Source of the DNA: Liolophura sinensis
Lineage: Eukaryota; Mollusca; Polyplacophora; Chitonida; Chitonidae
Assembly: GCF_032854445.1 (NCBI RefSeq)
Contig: NC_088295.1
Coordinates: 51,441,249-51,505,248 of the forward strand
Reading direction: 5' to 3'
Length of the DNA: 64,000 nt
The translations under genes and the position numbers were made by a program. The notes beneath the pieces are model-generated. The model did not search any database and was not told the DNA's origin. It saw only the letters and a list, made by a program, of their open reading frames with translations. Shown in pieces: positions 24,655-39,600 of this stretch. Every line of letters starts with the position of its first letter. Position 1 is the stretch's first letter.

Positions 24655-27600
24655 ATGGAACCAAACAAAAAGACCAAAGAACGGCCATTTTATGAGGCTC
24701 CTTCAAACTTACCCACCAGCTCCAAAATCATCAATGAAGCTCGTACTTCGCTGCGATCATTGAAGACAAAAAGGCCGTTTACTCCAAGAGATGAAAACCG
24801 AACATTGTTTGGACCTTCGAGTAGCCGTGCTCCAGAAAATCGGCCGCCAAGTGCATTCAGGTATTTCAACCTTTATCTAGATTCAGATAGCACTGAAAAG
24901 TACAGAAGCTTTATGTTCAGAAAAACATGCACGAAAAGTGAGAGAGTTCTGAGCTGTCAGCTCTTTCATCTTAACTGTTTGCCAACATGTGGCTAGTTCA
25001 AGCAAAGGTTCAATATTACACCGTAGTTGGTCTTCATGCGATAAATAAGGGCTGTTTTAATGTGAAATGCCTACATAAAAAGCATTTGTATTTTTCCAAG
25101 CTGAAAATGAAATATAGGGCAGTTTGGGTCAAGGAACAGAAACAAGCAATAGTCAAAATGACCATGGGAGACCATTCAGCAAGTATAGTGCCGTGAAAGG
25201 TTTAGATTGTTGGGTAACCTTTATTTTGGGTTATTGTATGTAGTATGTATGCAGTGTAGCCTCCCTACAAAACATGCTGATTGTGAGGGGCCTAAGGGCC
25301 ATGAGTTTCTTCTGATATGAGCATATGAGCAGGGGATACTAAATGTGTTGTATTTAAAAGTAAAGTGGACGAAACTTACATTAGTTGAATTTAGCTTGTG
25401 GAAATGTTTTGGCGTGCACCGAGTTCAGGAGATTACCTCAAGCCCATGATTATGCAATACCAGCTAGGCTAGCTTCAGAGGGTATGATTCGGTTTTGAGA
25501 TGCCCATGTTCCGTATAGGAAAAATTGTGTACATTAGAAGACTAGTTGAATCCTTAGGTCATTATAGTAAACTAACAATAAGAAAGCTTTTGACAAAACA
25601 CATTTTGTATTTATAAAACTTAGTTCAGTGTCATAATCATGAACTGTAAAATAGACACCTGCACTTAAGATTTGAAGATTTTACTATTTACAATGCAATT
25701 ATAGGTCTTTTGTTTACTTGTGCCATGAATTTGCGTGAATTCTTGGTGGTCTTATGAACCATATTGATAGTGTTCCAGTTCTAGTGAAACTAAGTTTTTG
25801 TACTTGTGTTGTCACATTTGCATGAGGTGGAACATTTGCTAGTGTAATGTCTGCTCATGTATAAAACAGAGAGATATTCCAACAATCAATACAGTATTTA
25901 GGATGAAAAAAAGAACAAAACAAAAAAAATTGTAGATGACATTGAAGCTTGATGTGGTCCAAAAATTTTAAGCAGTGAAGAATGAAGATTACTTTTAGTA
26001 CTCTTTCCTGTTTGTTTGTCCCACATTTGTTTTTTTTTTCTCTCTTTCATCATTGTGATGATCAATATAAACTAGCCAAGCATGTCAGCTAACACCTACA
26101 ATTTGCTTGCAGTTTGGGCGCCCGCCATTTTGATGGCTCAGACTCTAGACCAGTGTCAGGTACCAGATTAACACCTTTAGAACATGTAAGTATGTCATTA
26201 TAAATTCTGACTTCTATGTGCATGTATTCTGTCTGTAGATATACAGGTGCTCTTCAATATGACATATTTCAGTTTTCAGTTTAAATATTGAGTTCAATAC
26301 ATTGTACCTTGATATGCTTCCTATAGATGAAATTGATATTGTGTAAGAATGTGTTTACGAATTGATGAATAAATATTATGCCATAGTAGATGTCATGTGA
26401 TATTAATATCTACATCAATAAATAGATCAGCAGGTCTGTTGAACATGTATAAGAATAGTCTTATATTGAGTGAAATATACTTGAATATGGCGCACAACTG
26501 TATGTATACAAATAAATACTTAAATGTACAGTACTACTCATTGGAAACACAGATTTTTAACTTGCTCAAAACTAATATTCTTAAAGTCTTATCTCTGCTA
26601 ATTAACCAAAACTATGAAATTTACTTGATAGCTGTACCCATGGTTATTATTAGATAAGGATTTTAAGCTATTCTTGGTTCCTTTTATGCTGTCCATACCT
26701 ACCTATATCAGTTTCTGCAACATTTCTATGATCTTTGTGCATCAATTCTAGTTTACCCAAAACTTTCTCGCCAGTGTTCCATCTGTTCCTTTTCATATTT
26801 TATACTCTGGGTTTGTCCACTAGTGAGATTGGGCTATGGAGGCCAGTTGTTCAAAAGTGTATTAAAGTTTAGCCAGGCTTAAATCTTAATACCAGACTCA
26901 TCCTAATATACAGTACCAAAGCAAATGACACTTTAGTCTGAACTAATGTTCATACTGGGCTTAAGTCACTTAATACACTATTAAACAACTGGATCAGTTT
27001 ACTCAAATACTTCCCGCCACATGTTTTTGTGGTACTCACACTTTTGCATCAGTGCTTAAAAATACAAGAGCACACGAGATGAATTGGATTTTTTTGATCA
27101 CCACTATTGAAATGAATTTTATCACAGATTCCTATAAGCCGTCTGCTAATGCTATAGCATGTTCAGATGTAAATTTTATGTTCTAAGTTGTGGATTCTTC
27201 TGCTTTTTTGCTCAAAGTGTTCGATCATACCACGAAAATTCACGGCATGATGTTACTAGGGTTATTGTTCAAGATAAAGCATGATTATTAGAGTGTCAGA
27301 CAGATGTACAGTATTAAGTACTACTACTTTACTTCAGAAAGCTGATTCTGTTTTATAATATTAAGACATTGAAAATTCTCCTAGACAAACCACCTCCTAA
27401 GGTAAACAACTGTTATTCTTTTCATGATCTAATCAATGCAGTGGCTTGTGTCAGTGAATGGTTACTTGAAATTAAATCAGTTACTTTATTAGATATTTGA
27501 CATTGTAAGTTTGTAAGTTATTGAGATTAAAAAAATCACAAAAGTGCATTGTGTTACTTGGTGTGTACAACGAAAGTTAAACATTTATGCCTGTAGACTC

Positions 27601-30600
27601 GAGTTCATGGCCCTTTGATTGAAGACAAAACCTCATCAATCCATGTAAGTTGGCCAAGTTTTGTTTTCAATGAAACTGTGTTTTTTCAAAGACCGTAGGA
27701 TCTGGAGACGTCAGTATCGTTATTCCTTTGTCATCATCATTCAGGCATTAGTTGTGTGATAGCAACCTGTATTTCCCATTACTTACAAGCGCTTCAGGTG
27801 CTTAAAGTTAACACTTCCAGGCTTTATTCAAACTGCTTCAAATGCTTGCTTTCCTGGGTTTGTTGCCTAAAAGAGTAGTTCATAGGCTTTGTGAGATTTT
27901 CAACAAAAGAATGATATCTTTGGATTAGGTCTGTTGCCACAGCTTTAGGCTTACAGCTTTAGTTTGTCCTTTAATATTGTAGGTAATAGGTGAAAAGTTT
28001 ATGAAACACAGAATGAGTTTCTTTGTTTTTAAAATTAATGATGCTTAATCCACTAAAAAATCCAATAAAGCTTTTCCCCTTTGGTGTGAATTGTCTTTCA
28101 CTATTTAAATGTATGTTCTGTTAAACAGACCTGGTGTTAGGCACTAGAAGGTGTTTCTGATTCTGTTATCATAAGTTTGCCTGTGACCAGTGTTACTTGG
28201 GTGTTCACACAAACTGTGCAAAATCTCCTTAGGTACTTCTATCACCCATTAACACTGGCTTTCTTATAGTTAATACATGTTTGAATCCAACACTTTTGCG
28301 TGTTTATTCCTGTCAAATGTCATAGTACGTATGTGGGAAGGTCTTGCAGCAACCTGCGGATGGTTGTGGGTTTCCCCCGGGCTCTGCCTGGTTTCCTCCC
28401 TCCATAATGCTGGCCGCCGTGGTATAAGTGAAATATTCTTGAGTACGGCGTAAAACACCAATCAAATAAATAAATATATAAATGTCATAGTAAAGGTGTA
28501 CTTGTACATATATATATGTGTGGTTTTGTAGACTCCCAAGCCACCATTGGTAGGGGATTTTGAGGGTCAGGTATTGCCCCCCAAGCCCCCCTCAGATCCT
28601 AACCGTCCTGTATCACGCAAAGGTTCCGGACATGGCCGTTCCAGACTCCAACATTCCAATAGTGTGGACAGTTTTAGTACAGCTGGAGAAGTGACAGGCC
28701 GCTCTAGAACTGGATCCATTGGCGAAGGTCAGTTTTCTCAAACCTCAAAATGTTTTATTTTGTTTTTACCTTATTTCATGAATATTAATAAGGGTTAATT
28801 AGGGCATGAATCAGATACATAAAAGTCAAAACCTAAAGTTAGCAAAGGGAGAAGTGATGATAATGTTTTTAGAATGATACACTTAGAACAAACTTCTGAA
28901 GAAATCAACAGTGGTTTTTTTTTAAGTATGGAGAGTATTGTGAGAGTGGGGGAAAGTGAGAAAAAGTTTTTTTTTTTACCCCTGTATAATGGGCTCTCAT
29001 ACATGGATTGAACGTTAAGCTTTGTTTTTTTTAGCTCCCTAGTTTAATAAATGGTGTGTAAATGTACATACTTGGATGGAAAATTAAGCTTTTTGTTAAA
29101 CTTCTGTATAATGGTCTCTTATACATGGATTGAAGGTTAAGTTTTTTTGGTTAACACCTGTATAATAGGCTGTCATACGTGGATTGAAGGTTAAGCTTTT
29201 TTTAGCTCCCTAGTCTAAGGAATGGTGTGTAGATGTACATACTTGGATGGAAGGTCAAGTTTTTTGTTTTTTAGCTCCTGTGTGTTGGGCGTTCATACAT
29301 GGACTGAAGGTTAAGCTTTTTGTTTTCAGTTCCCTAGTCTAAGGTATGGTGTTTAGCTTAACCTTACAGCTACATAATTAGCTGGAAGGTTAAGCTTTTT
29401 GTCTTCAGTTCCTTAGCCAAAGATACATTGTATGGTGTGTAAGTGTACATAATTGCATGGAAGGTTAAGCCTTTTTTTTTTAGCTCTAACAGACAGTGAG
29501 AGCAAGTCATTTTTTCTTTTTTTGCACCTTTTTTTTGCACCTTGTTTTTCTCTCCAGTTGAAGGGATCATGAATGGTGTGTACATCTGGATGATAGACTT
29601 TCAGTGATAGACTTTCAGTGTGTAAAATTTTTTTTTTGTAGGAAACACATCTTCTCTTGAAAGCCTACTTGCAATCTTCTAGTGATTTTACCAGATTTGT
29701 TATCATTATTCTGTTTTGTGGACTCACTCTGTTCTTCCATTAACACAGATTTCTGTAAGCCTTTTATGTACAGTTACAGTTTCTTATGCAAACATCTAGC
29801 TAGTGATTTTACCAGATTTGTTATCATTATTCTGTTTTGTGGACTCACTCTGTTCTTCCATTAACACAGATTTCTGTAAGCCTTTTATGTACAGTTACAG
29901 TTTCTTATGCAAACATCTAGCTAGAGAAGCTTACTCCACCATATTTTTGGATTGTCAAAAGTTTACTTATTGTTTGGACTTCATATTCTCAGGTATACAT
30001 ATAGAAGCTTTTCACCTCTGTATTAGTACCAGGTACTTAAGACCATGATGACACTGACTGATGCTTGTTCCTTCCAAGACTCCGCCAGAATGTTTAAACC
30101 ATCTACCTACATGTAGGCAGTGAATGTTGGTCAGCTGAGCATTTGCTCAGCCAATCATAGGGTTGCAGTGGTCACCTTCAGAAACTGGATAGCCAATCGT
30201 GGGTAGCGATTTGCACATTAAACATCACTTCAGCGAGTTGGTGGTCGAACTCTCCCCAAGGAAGTTTTTCACTGCCATAGCTCAACATTTACTCAGCCGG
30301 CCACAGAGTTGCACTAGCCACCCATTGTACACTGATTGCCAAATGCAGTTGACGATTTGCATACAAAGACCACTGCTTACAGTGATGTCTTTTACCACTG
30401 CTCACAGTGATGTCTTTTACCACTGCAACAATTTAAAACTTTCTGCAATTTTCTTGAACTGCCCAATCAGGTGAGCTACCGGTGTTCTCTGAATGCCTTT
30501 TTAATAGTAAAAACGTGCATCAAGTGGTTAATTAACCTCTCGGGGTGTGTTCTGCACATATATACAGAACAGTAAATAACCAGGAACTTGCAAAACTTCG

Positions 30601-33600
30601 GTGGGACAAGTAAATTTGCACCTGGAGGGGCAAAATGTTACGTAAGCAGAAATACTGTTATGTATGTGAATCCAGGTGTCCATGATTTAAATTAATGTCA
30701 TGAGTCTTTTTTTTGTCACAGGTAATTTGCCAATTTCCTTGTTTGTATAAGATGTAGCAGCAATATTTTCTTATTTTTCTCTCACAGAGTGTACGATAAA
30801 GGAGACGAACAGTACAGACCGACCTAGACGCGTGCACAGTGGCCCCAAAGAGAGGACAGAAAATGTGTCTGTGGAGGAAAGAGGTGTAGGAGATGGAAAG
30901 GAATGTCCCCCCAGGCTGGCTAGTGCAGCCGCTGTCCGTAGTCCCCCAACAAGGTAAAATATCTTACAAGTTTGTTTTTCTTCTTGAGTTTATAGATCCA
31001 TTTTAATCTTGAGGCAAACTGTGACAAGCTGTTCATAAAAGTTACATACAGTGCATTTGTCTTGACTTCATAGCTGCAGCTTTATATTTTACTTTGTTAC
31101 ATATTTATATGGAGTGACTTAAATGTACCTTAGAGTCTGCTTTATGTTTTTTCCACCCACAAACCTGACAACATTGTTATGATACTGGAATGCTATTAAG
31201 CAACTTTATGAAACTTTTGGAATGTAAAATGACAAGTTGTATTTCACCTTGTCTGTTAAAGTTCTAAGTTGAGTGAAGTTCTTAAGCTGTTCACTGTTCT
31301 CAAGCTATTGATCCGTACACAAAAGAAGAGACACTGCATAGAAATGTATCTTTTCTGATTTTTACTAATTGTACTTGGGCACTATGAGGTGTACCTGAAA
31401 AAAATGAATAGATTGGCAGATGTTTTGCCTTGTCAGTTTTCAAAACTGACTTTCTCTGCATTATCCACAGTGCAAGTAAAGATGGAGAGAGTCGAGCTGG
31501 CAGTGGAGGAAGCAAGAGAAGTCCAGGAGGTTAGTAGAAATTACAGCGTGGTGTTTAGTTGGGTATAGGCAAACAGTTTGTGTATTTGTGAGTCACCGTT
31601 TGATCCCTGTTCTCCTACATACCATATTGTATATCAAGAACATGTGTAATGAAAGATCCTTACTATTCATGAAACACCACTTACATCTGACCACTTAGTT
31701 CTTTCTTAAATCCAGACAACAACTCTGTGTCAAGGAGCATGTCCAGTAGCTAGGCCAGTAGTACTTAATTACATACTGGTTTTAAAAGTGCATTTATCAT
31801 GAATCAGGTATAAAAAGAAAACAGTGAAACAAGTTCAGTTTTGTGATAAGCCTACAAAATATTGATTTTCATTTTCTCAGGCACCCACTGCTTAACTGTC
31901 ACGATAGGTGACCCCCTCCCCCCATACTTATCACCCCAAATATAAAGGACAACAATAATGCATGTAGTTCTGTCATCAGTGGATGTGAAGTCGTTTTGTC
32001 ACAAAATCATGCACTATTGACAGTTGACTACCATTGTTGACTCTACAATGGCTGCATCTGTTCTCCGTTTGGACTGCCAAAGCCTACCTTGATAGGGCAG
32101 CTAGAAGAGGTAACAGCCACGATACAGTGTTATAAGTATAATCATGCACACACCAAGTTTGCTGTTAGCAGTTGGCATAATGGAGGGAATTGTCTTTGCC
32201 GAGATGTTGTGCGATGTGGTACACCTAGTTTAATGCCAGAACTAGAATTACAGACTAAGTTTGATCCACATTGTACAATTTTGCTTTTTCATTCAAAGAC
32301 ATAAGATCCAAGAAATACATTGATTAGCACAAGGTGTAGAAAGTGCTGATGATACAGGCAAACTTGTATGGTGTTTTATTGGTCTATTGCATGTGCCTTC
32401 AGTAAGTAAACCCAATGTCTGTGTGGTAAACTTAGGTGAAATTGTACACCTTTGGCCAATGTTTTGTCAGATACCTGGCAGAAAAAAGCCTTGTTGCATC
32501 ATTTATTCTTGTGATAAATATTGTGCTAGAGAAACCAACCATCAACTGTTTGTGACCTAACAGATTTTGTTGAATTTTGTAGATGCCGCGGAAACCCCAG
32601 AGGAGAAATTCTTTTACACACAACACATTGGTCCTTTGGTAGAGGAAATGCTGTGCCTGAGTAAAAGTGAGTGCCAAGTTGAGGAATTCCATAAACAGGA
32701 AGCATTTACGCTGCACATTTTTAATTTGAAAGAAACAACAACAAGTAGTAGAACTTTGGGTTATATTGGAAGAGGAGTGGAAACAGAAACATTTCATCTT
32801 AAATTTGTATTAGGCTATCGTATATGCTGTATAGAAAACGGTAATTTACAATATCAAGTCAGTACCCTATGTTACATGCATATACGGCTTGGTTAAAATT
32901 GAGAATTCACAAGGCGAAGCGAACATCTTTGGAGTTTTTGTGTTTCTGTGTCCCTTGTGCATTTTATCAAATTTGATGAATTGGTGTACCTCATCTTTAG
33001 TGGAAGCTTATGAAAAATAAACCTGAATATTCCACTATGAATATTTTCTTCTAAACTCTTATCATGAAAAAAAATGTATATCCAAATTCAAAGATTTATT
33101 TATTTATTTGATTGGTGTTTTACGCTATACTCAAGAATATTTCGGCCAGCATTATAGTGGGTGGAAACAGGGCAGAGCACGGGGGAAACCCACGACCATC
33201 CACAGGTTGCTGACAGACCTTCCCACCTATGGCCGGAGAGGAAGCCAGCATGAGCTGGACTTGAACTCACAGCGACCGCATTGGTGAGAGACCCCTGGGT
33301 CATTACGTTGCGCTAGCGCACTAACCAATTCAGCCATGGAGGCCACGGGTCAAATTCAAAGATATTCTCTGAAAGGGTTCAACTGTTTCAGTTGTTTTCA
33401 TCACATCTCTCATGTATTTTGTTTAATTCACCAGAAAAGGACACAGAGAGAATCAGCGAACTAGCAGACAGCCTTTATATTATTCTTCACCGTGAGAATT
33501 TGTTGGGAAGGAACTGCAAGAAGAGGTCACACATATTGAAAACAGTGTTTAAGCTTCTTGATGCCGAGGAGCCTAAAGTTCTATTACAGCTGGCCAAGAT

Positions 33601-36600
33601 TATCTTAGCTGTGAGTATCAAATGTGATCTCCCCATCCATGTCAAAGCACCAGACTATGGTTTCTACACCAGTCACAGGAGTTTGGTTTCCTGCTTAAAT
33701 TTTAATGTTATAAAATAGTTATAGTTTTCTTTGCTCTTTCATGGAATTGACTTTGTGATCAGAAAAAAAGCCCAGTTGTAGAATTTACTTTATGCACTTT
33801 TCAGCGCTCTTGGCCACGTGTCACAATGGGACAAATGATACTTCCTCCACTAAACTTTCAAGAAACCAACCATTGGCAGTATTGGTGTCAAAGGTTACCC
33901 AGCGGCTACAGTTAACATTAGTGAAAACCTCCAGAATGGTGGGGCTGATTAAGCTGTTTTTTGGCAGTATTGGTGTCAAAGGTTACCCAGCGGCCACAGT
34001 TAACATTAGTGAAAACCTCCAGAATGGTGAAGCTGATTAAGCTGTTTTTTGGCAGTATTGGTGTCAAAGGTTTCCCAGCGGCTACAGTTAACATTAGTGA
34101 AAACCTCCAGAATGGTGAAGCTGATTAAGCTGTTTTTTGGCAGTATTGGTGTCAAAGGTTACCCAGCGGCTACAGTTAACATTAGTGAAAACCTCCAGAA
34201 TGGTGGGGCTGATTAAGCTGTTTTTATTGAATTTCCTGACAGGTTTAGATAATCTAAATGCATGGTCATCAGTCAGCCGATTAAAAGAGTGTTTACAGTT
34301 GGGAATGAAAGAGTAGAGATAAAGTTACTCCAGTCCAAATTGGACTGAGTAGAAACATGAAAATGATAGGAAGGCAATCCTTTCGAAGAGGGCTACTTCC
34401 AAGGTTTAGAAGAATTAACGATGAATAACACTGTGTAACCCCTATAACTGAAAGAGTCCTCAATACAAAATACAAATCTGGCAAAAGTGGGAAGGACAGA
34501 AAATTTTTGTATCCAAATTATCTGAAGAAATGTACAATAGCAAATTTAGTACTCCGTAATTTTTTGTACAGTTTAGAAAAGGAATTCAGACTCTGTTTTC
34601 ATCATTTCACCTTACTTTTAAGACGCAGCTGTTGTGAAACTGTACAGCTGTTTGAACGCCGCATTGACAGTATTTTAGCTATGCTGTGGTGTCAAGGTGC
34701 TGCCAAAGCTACCTTCTGGAAATTTGTGCACAAGTTTTATACTCCATTCTTCCAGCTAACTTTGTGATGTATGATATCACTAAATACCTGTATGATATTG
34801 CTCTATGATTATCAAAAACAGGTTTAGAGGAGTGGGGTGGATGAAAGAAATGAGAGAGAAATCTTTTACCTGTCTCAGTCACAGCTTTTACTTATTTCCT
34901 TACATGTACTTCTTCATTTTAAGTGAGTAACACTTTTGTCGTTTCTTTTCTACAGTTGAAAGTCAGTGGCAATAATTTAACAAATGTGTGCAAATTGGTG
35001 TTCAAAGTCAGTCGAAATGAAAAGAATGATCAGGAGTTCATGGAAGGGAATGTGTTAGGTAAGTGCAGTGAATTGATCAGTTTGTGTTAAAATGATGTCT
35101 ATGGTTATCTCACATTTTATCTATTTAGTTATTAATTTGATTGTAGCTAAACACCATACCCAAGAATTATTCTCGTGTATGTTGGCACTCAGTTTTATAA
35201 ATGGGGGATACCAGAGTACTTGGGAAAAACCAATGACCTTTGACAAGTTACTGTCAAACTTTCCCATAGTTGATGTTCATATATCGGGTGGGCATTAAAA
35301 AAACGGGCCCTACTTTGATGCTGCATTGCTCTATTATCCTTTGTTCAAACCCTTTCAACTTAAGACATTCAAATGGCATGATTTTGCTAATATACTGACC
35401 AATTTTCAAGGTCATAGCTTGAGTAGTCTGTACACAGGGTTAAAATGAAAACATTCACATTGAAAATCAAAAACGCACTTTCCGGTGACCCACATTGCAT
35501 CACCTATCAGGTGTCATGAGTAGAGTGTGCGCTGCACATGTCTGAAACACGTCAATCAAGTGTTGTCTGGAAAAAATTGTCTGGCTCTAGTGTCAGAGAA
35601 ACCCTTCTACCAGATAGACACAATTTTGCTGAATCAATATGGTTTTCTCTGCGGTAGACACCTTTTCAAATAAAACAAGGTAGAACATCATTTTGAAAGG
35701 TCCAGAACATGCGTTATTGACTATTTTGATTTTGGTCCAATGAACAGAAATCTTAAAGGAGGAAATTGAAATTTGGTCTGTATACTTAGGACATAATAGC
35801 TGTGTAAATTTTTAGAAGCTGACGTAAGAGGGTTTCAGAGATAATGATTGTCAAAGTACGGCCCATTTTTTTATGCCCACCCGATATATATGCACACCAT
35901 GTTGGTTATTGCATGCCCTGTTACAAGGCAGAGAATCAAGCGGATCTCTGTAGTTCTAGCCTAACCTTAATGTGCTTTACGTTTCAGATCATTTAGTAGA
36001 GACAATAGAAAGTCTGGATCATACTTCCTCAGCTGAAGCTCTTGTCTATTGTGTTGGCTCATTGAAGTTTCTTAGCGGTAACATGAGCTTGGCCAAACTG
36101 TTGGTAAAGAAAGGAGGAGTAGAGGCTTTGTCACGCCTGCTCACTGCCGGCAACAGATCCGTGAGTTTAAAATAAGGGACATAACTCTTCTAGCATTATT
36201 GAGAATAGTCTTTAAACAAGAGTCAGTTTTGGGAATTATTCCATGGCCCTAAAGATAACAATGTCAGGATCCATGTAGGCTGAGGGGTAGAACAAGAAAT
36301 GTAGAATGTATCAGTTATCAGTCATGCGGCCATTAGATCTGCTTTGATAAAAGTGTTGGTTTTTGCTTTGCATATTTTGTATTGGTTCTCTGGTAAATGT
36401 CTCCTTTCTTCAGTATATCCCAGAATATGTATATGTATGTATATATTGCAGAATACGGAAAACAACAAGGCCAGTGAGCAGTTTGGAAATATATTAGTTC
36501 AGGTATGTTAGTCTATGATATTCTTTTGCATCACTGTCTTCTAGTTCACAAATTTGCACTAAAATAATCTTAGCAATATCTGACCTTACACTTTTTATGG

Positions 36601-39600
36601 TCTTAGTTATTTTGGAGAGTGTTGTAAATTATTCACCAGTTTACAAACCCTACTCTCATGGTGAAAAAGTTATTTCATGAATTTTGCATGAACCAAAGAA
36701 TATCACTGCAGACAGCTGTACAAATGAGGTGTTTCCGTATTTAAATCATGTACCAGTTGTAATCATTTGTATTTGGGGTATGGACACAATTAAGGGATTT
36801 GTTTGTGAATCTAACAGCTGACTGCAGCCTTAAGAAACCTTGCTGATGTAAGCTCTAGCCGGGAGAAGTTTCTGTCCGGTGGAGTTGTAGAAGGCCTGTG
36901 TAAGGTGATGGAGTTCTATGCCCAGGACAGTGATATCATGCTGAACAGCTCCAGAACATTCAGGTAACATTTCTTCACTCTCTCAAACATCAGCATAATT
37001 GTGCAGCAGTCCTGTACCCCATTTTGTGAAAGCGTACAGTCTTTGACCTTCTGCCAACTTTGGTAGAAGGTTGTTGTTGTCGTTATCATATATATATTCA
37101 CAACTGGTGCGTAAAACAGGCTTCAGCACGGTTTCAGGTATGTGTGTCTATGTTTGTTTCCTCTGGAGTAGGAAGCCCATAGAAGGTGGCCAGTCTTCGA
37201 GAACACTTTAATGTTATGGCATTTTGATTTAATATTTCACAGATTTTCTCATAGGAAAAGTCCTATTTTTTGTTGAGAGCAGTATCTGCAAACTACAATG
37301 CTCTCAATTCTTCTACTCTCTCTTGACTAATTAAGTCACAGGTTCAAATCCAGCTCCAGTTGGTATGACAACAGTCTTTAAGCCTGTGCATGTAAGCTTG
37401 CCTGTGGTTACCCCTGGGCTCTTCCCCGTTTACTCATCTTCTAAATCTGAAAGCCATCATGTAATTTTGGGTTTTCATTTAGAATGAGAGAAGCTCAAAG
37501 TTATGCGGCCTAATTGAAAGCAATTATGTCATGATTAGTATTGATTTAATTGGTCAGAGTATTCAAAGTAGGCAGCTACATGTAAAAGGACAGCAGTAGA
37601 CAGCTTTCTGCATCCTCTTTCTTGCCATTTTTGAACACCCTGATGACTGGAGTATTCTTAAGCATGGCACCAACCGGGAATTAAATAAATCTGGAAACTG
37701 CTTTGACAATTTTAGTGAAAAATCATATTCACTGGTGGGTTTGCAGTACTGGAAAATTTTGTGACCATTAAAGATGACGATTTACCTGATTTCTTAGGTC
37801 AGGATTCATTCATGTCCATGTATCTGGTTCATTAGCTCTTGAAAACAGTCTTAATATATCTTTATTATGCGATTGAGGGTTAAACCACTTAATCGTCTTT
37901 CGATTGTTTTCTTATTCCCAAGGATTAAATGCAGTTTACATGTACTGGGTTTGGTCAGAATGTTTTCTGTTGTAATTTCAGCAAGCTGACTCTCCATACA
38001 GACTGCTGCAACGCACTCTCAGAACAGCGTGGCTGTTTTAAATCATTCCTACATTTACTCAATAAACATTTACACAAAGAGGTTGGTATTAAGGATTCTG
38101 TACGTAGTTATTTCTTATTCCTAAGCGATATTCATTCTCTTGTTTCATTATTTAACTAGTTGTTAAACATAATTGTATTCAAGTAGATCACATGGTAATA
38201 TGTTATGCCCACTTGCATATACGGTTCTCTTGGGGCACCATGATTTCTCCTGACGTAAGCACGCTGACACACCCACCACTGTCGCTTGGTGTGTGTTTGC
38301 TTGTCAGGTTGTGTATAGTGTAATCTTCTGCAATCTTTGAAAGTAAATTGAATTCATCAGTAGTTTATACTATTATTTGCTCACTAAACTAATCATAACT
38401 AACTATTGACCGTTATCAAGATTTCATCAGTGTGAAGAACATGGCTTTATCTTTTATGCTGCCTTTTGAATGTAATTGGGCATCTTTATTCAAGCCTACG
38501 GTGTATCTGTGTGCATTTCTGTGCGTACCTTGTGAATAGAATTTCTCTAAATCTATTTGACATACATGTAGTGCATGTACACACAGTATTCGTCATTCCG
38601 GTTAAATTTTAAATTTTTTTTTTCTTTTTTTTCGAATCTGATGTTACAGATGTTGGGTATTTTGATCAGAATTTTTGAGCAGGTTCAACTTTGTGTCACA
38701 TGATGTCAAATTAGAAAACCAACCTGATCTGTGCATACATTTTACACATTTAATGAATTCCAAGGTTTGTCATTAGTTTTCATGGATTAATTTCCTCCAG
38801 ATATCCCGAACCCTTTACACGGTTGACCATGCTGTGTATTTCTCAGTAATATAAGTATAATTTTACATTCTTGTTGATTTGTTTTCTACAGGATCTTATT
38901 GTCCGAGTCTGTTTTGTATTGGGCAATCTAACAGCGAAAAATGAGTTTGCCAGGAGTGAACTTTTCCAGGAGCCGAAGTCCCTGGACACTTTGCTGTCAG
39001 TATTCAAAACATATCTGGAGAAGGGGATTAAGGTAAACAGATTATTATCACATTCCTGGCTCTGGTTCTTCCTCCTTCAGCTCTGTGTTTGCTTTCGTCT
39101 GACACAACACAAGGTGTAAACATGTAACTCTTATTCCACAAAAATACAGCTTTCCCTCTCAGGTTGCTATATTGATAATTTCTTGAAACATTGTAAATAA
39201 CAAGTTTCAAACAACACAATCAGCCGGATCGAAAGAGAAGGAAGACACTTAAGTAGCTTCACGCATGATGTATACTTTGGACATATCCAGTACTAATTCT
39301 TATAGGATGAAGAAGTCAGAGCTGGATTCAACAAATACAACAAATACAGCTGTACATACTTCCCCGTTGCATGTTTTCGTGGTACCCAGGCTTTCGTGTC
39401 AATGCCTAAAACACGAGATTTTGTGCATGAGAGTGTTTGTTTCATGACCTCTGTTAAAAGGAATTTGATCCCAGATTCTGGTAAGCAGTCTGCTTATGCT
39501 ATAGTATGTCCGGCAGTAATTTGTACTTTTAAAGTGAAAGACAGCACCTGGCTAATGTTTATGTCCACTGAAAGACTACCATTCAAAGTATTAAAAACCA

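Noticed and set aside
35106-35280. Possible additional SINE before the 606-bp TIR element
   Set aside because: Only short resemblance (caccatacccaagaatta) remains. Too degraded to call.
37330-37480. Possible SINE relic with gttcaaatccagct
   Set aside because: B-box similarity alone; core and tail are not convincing.
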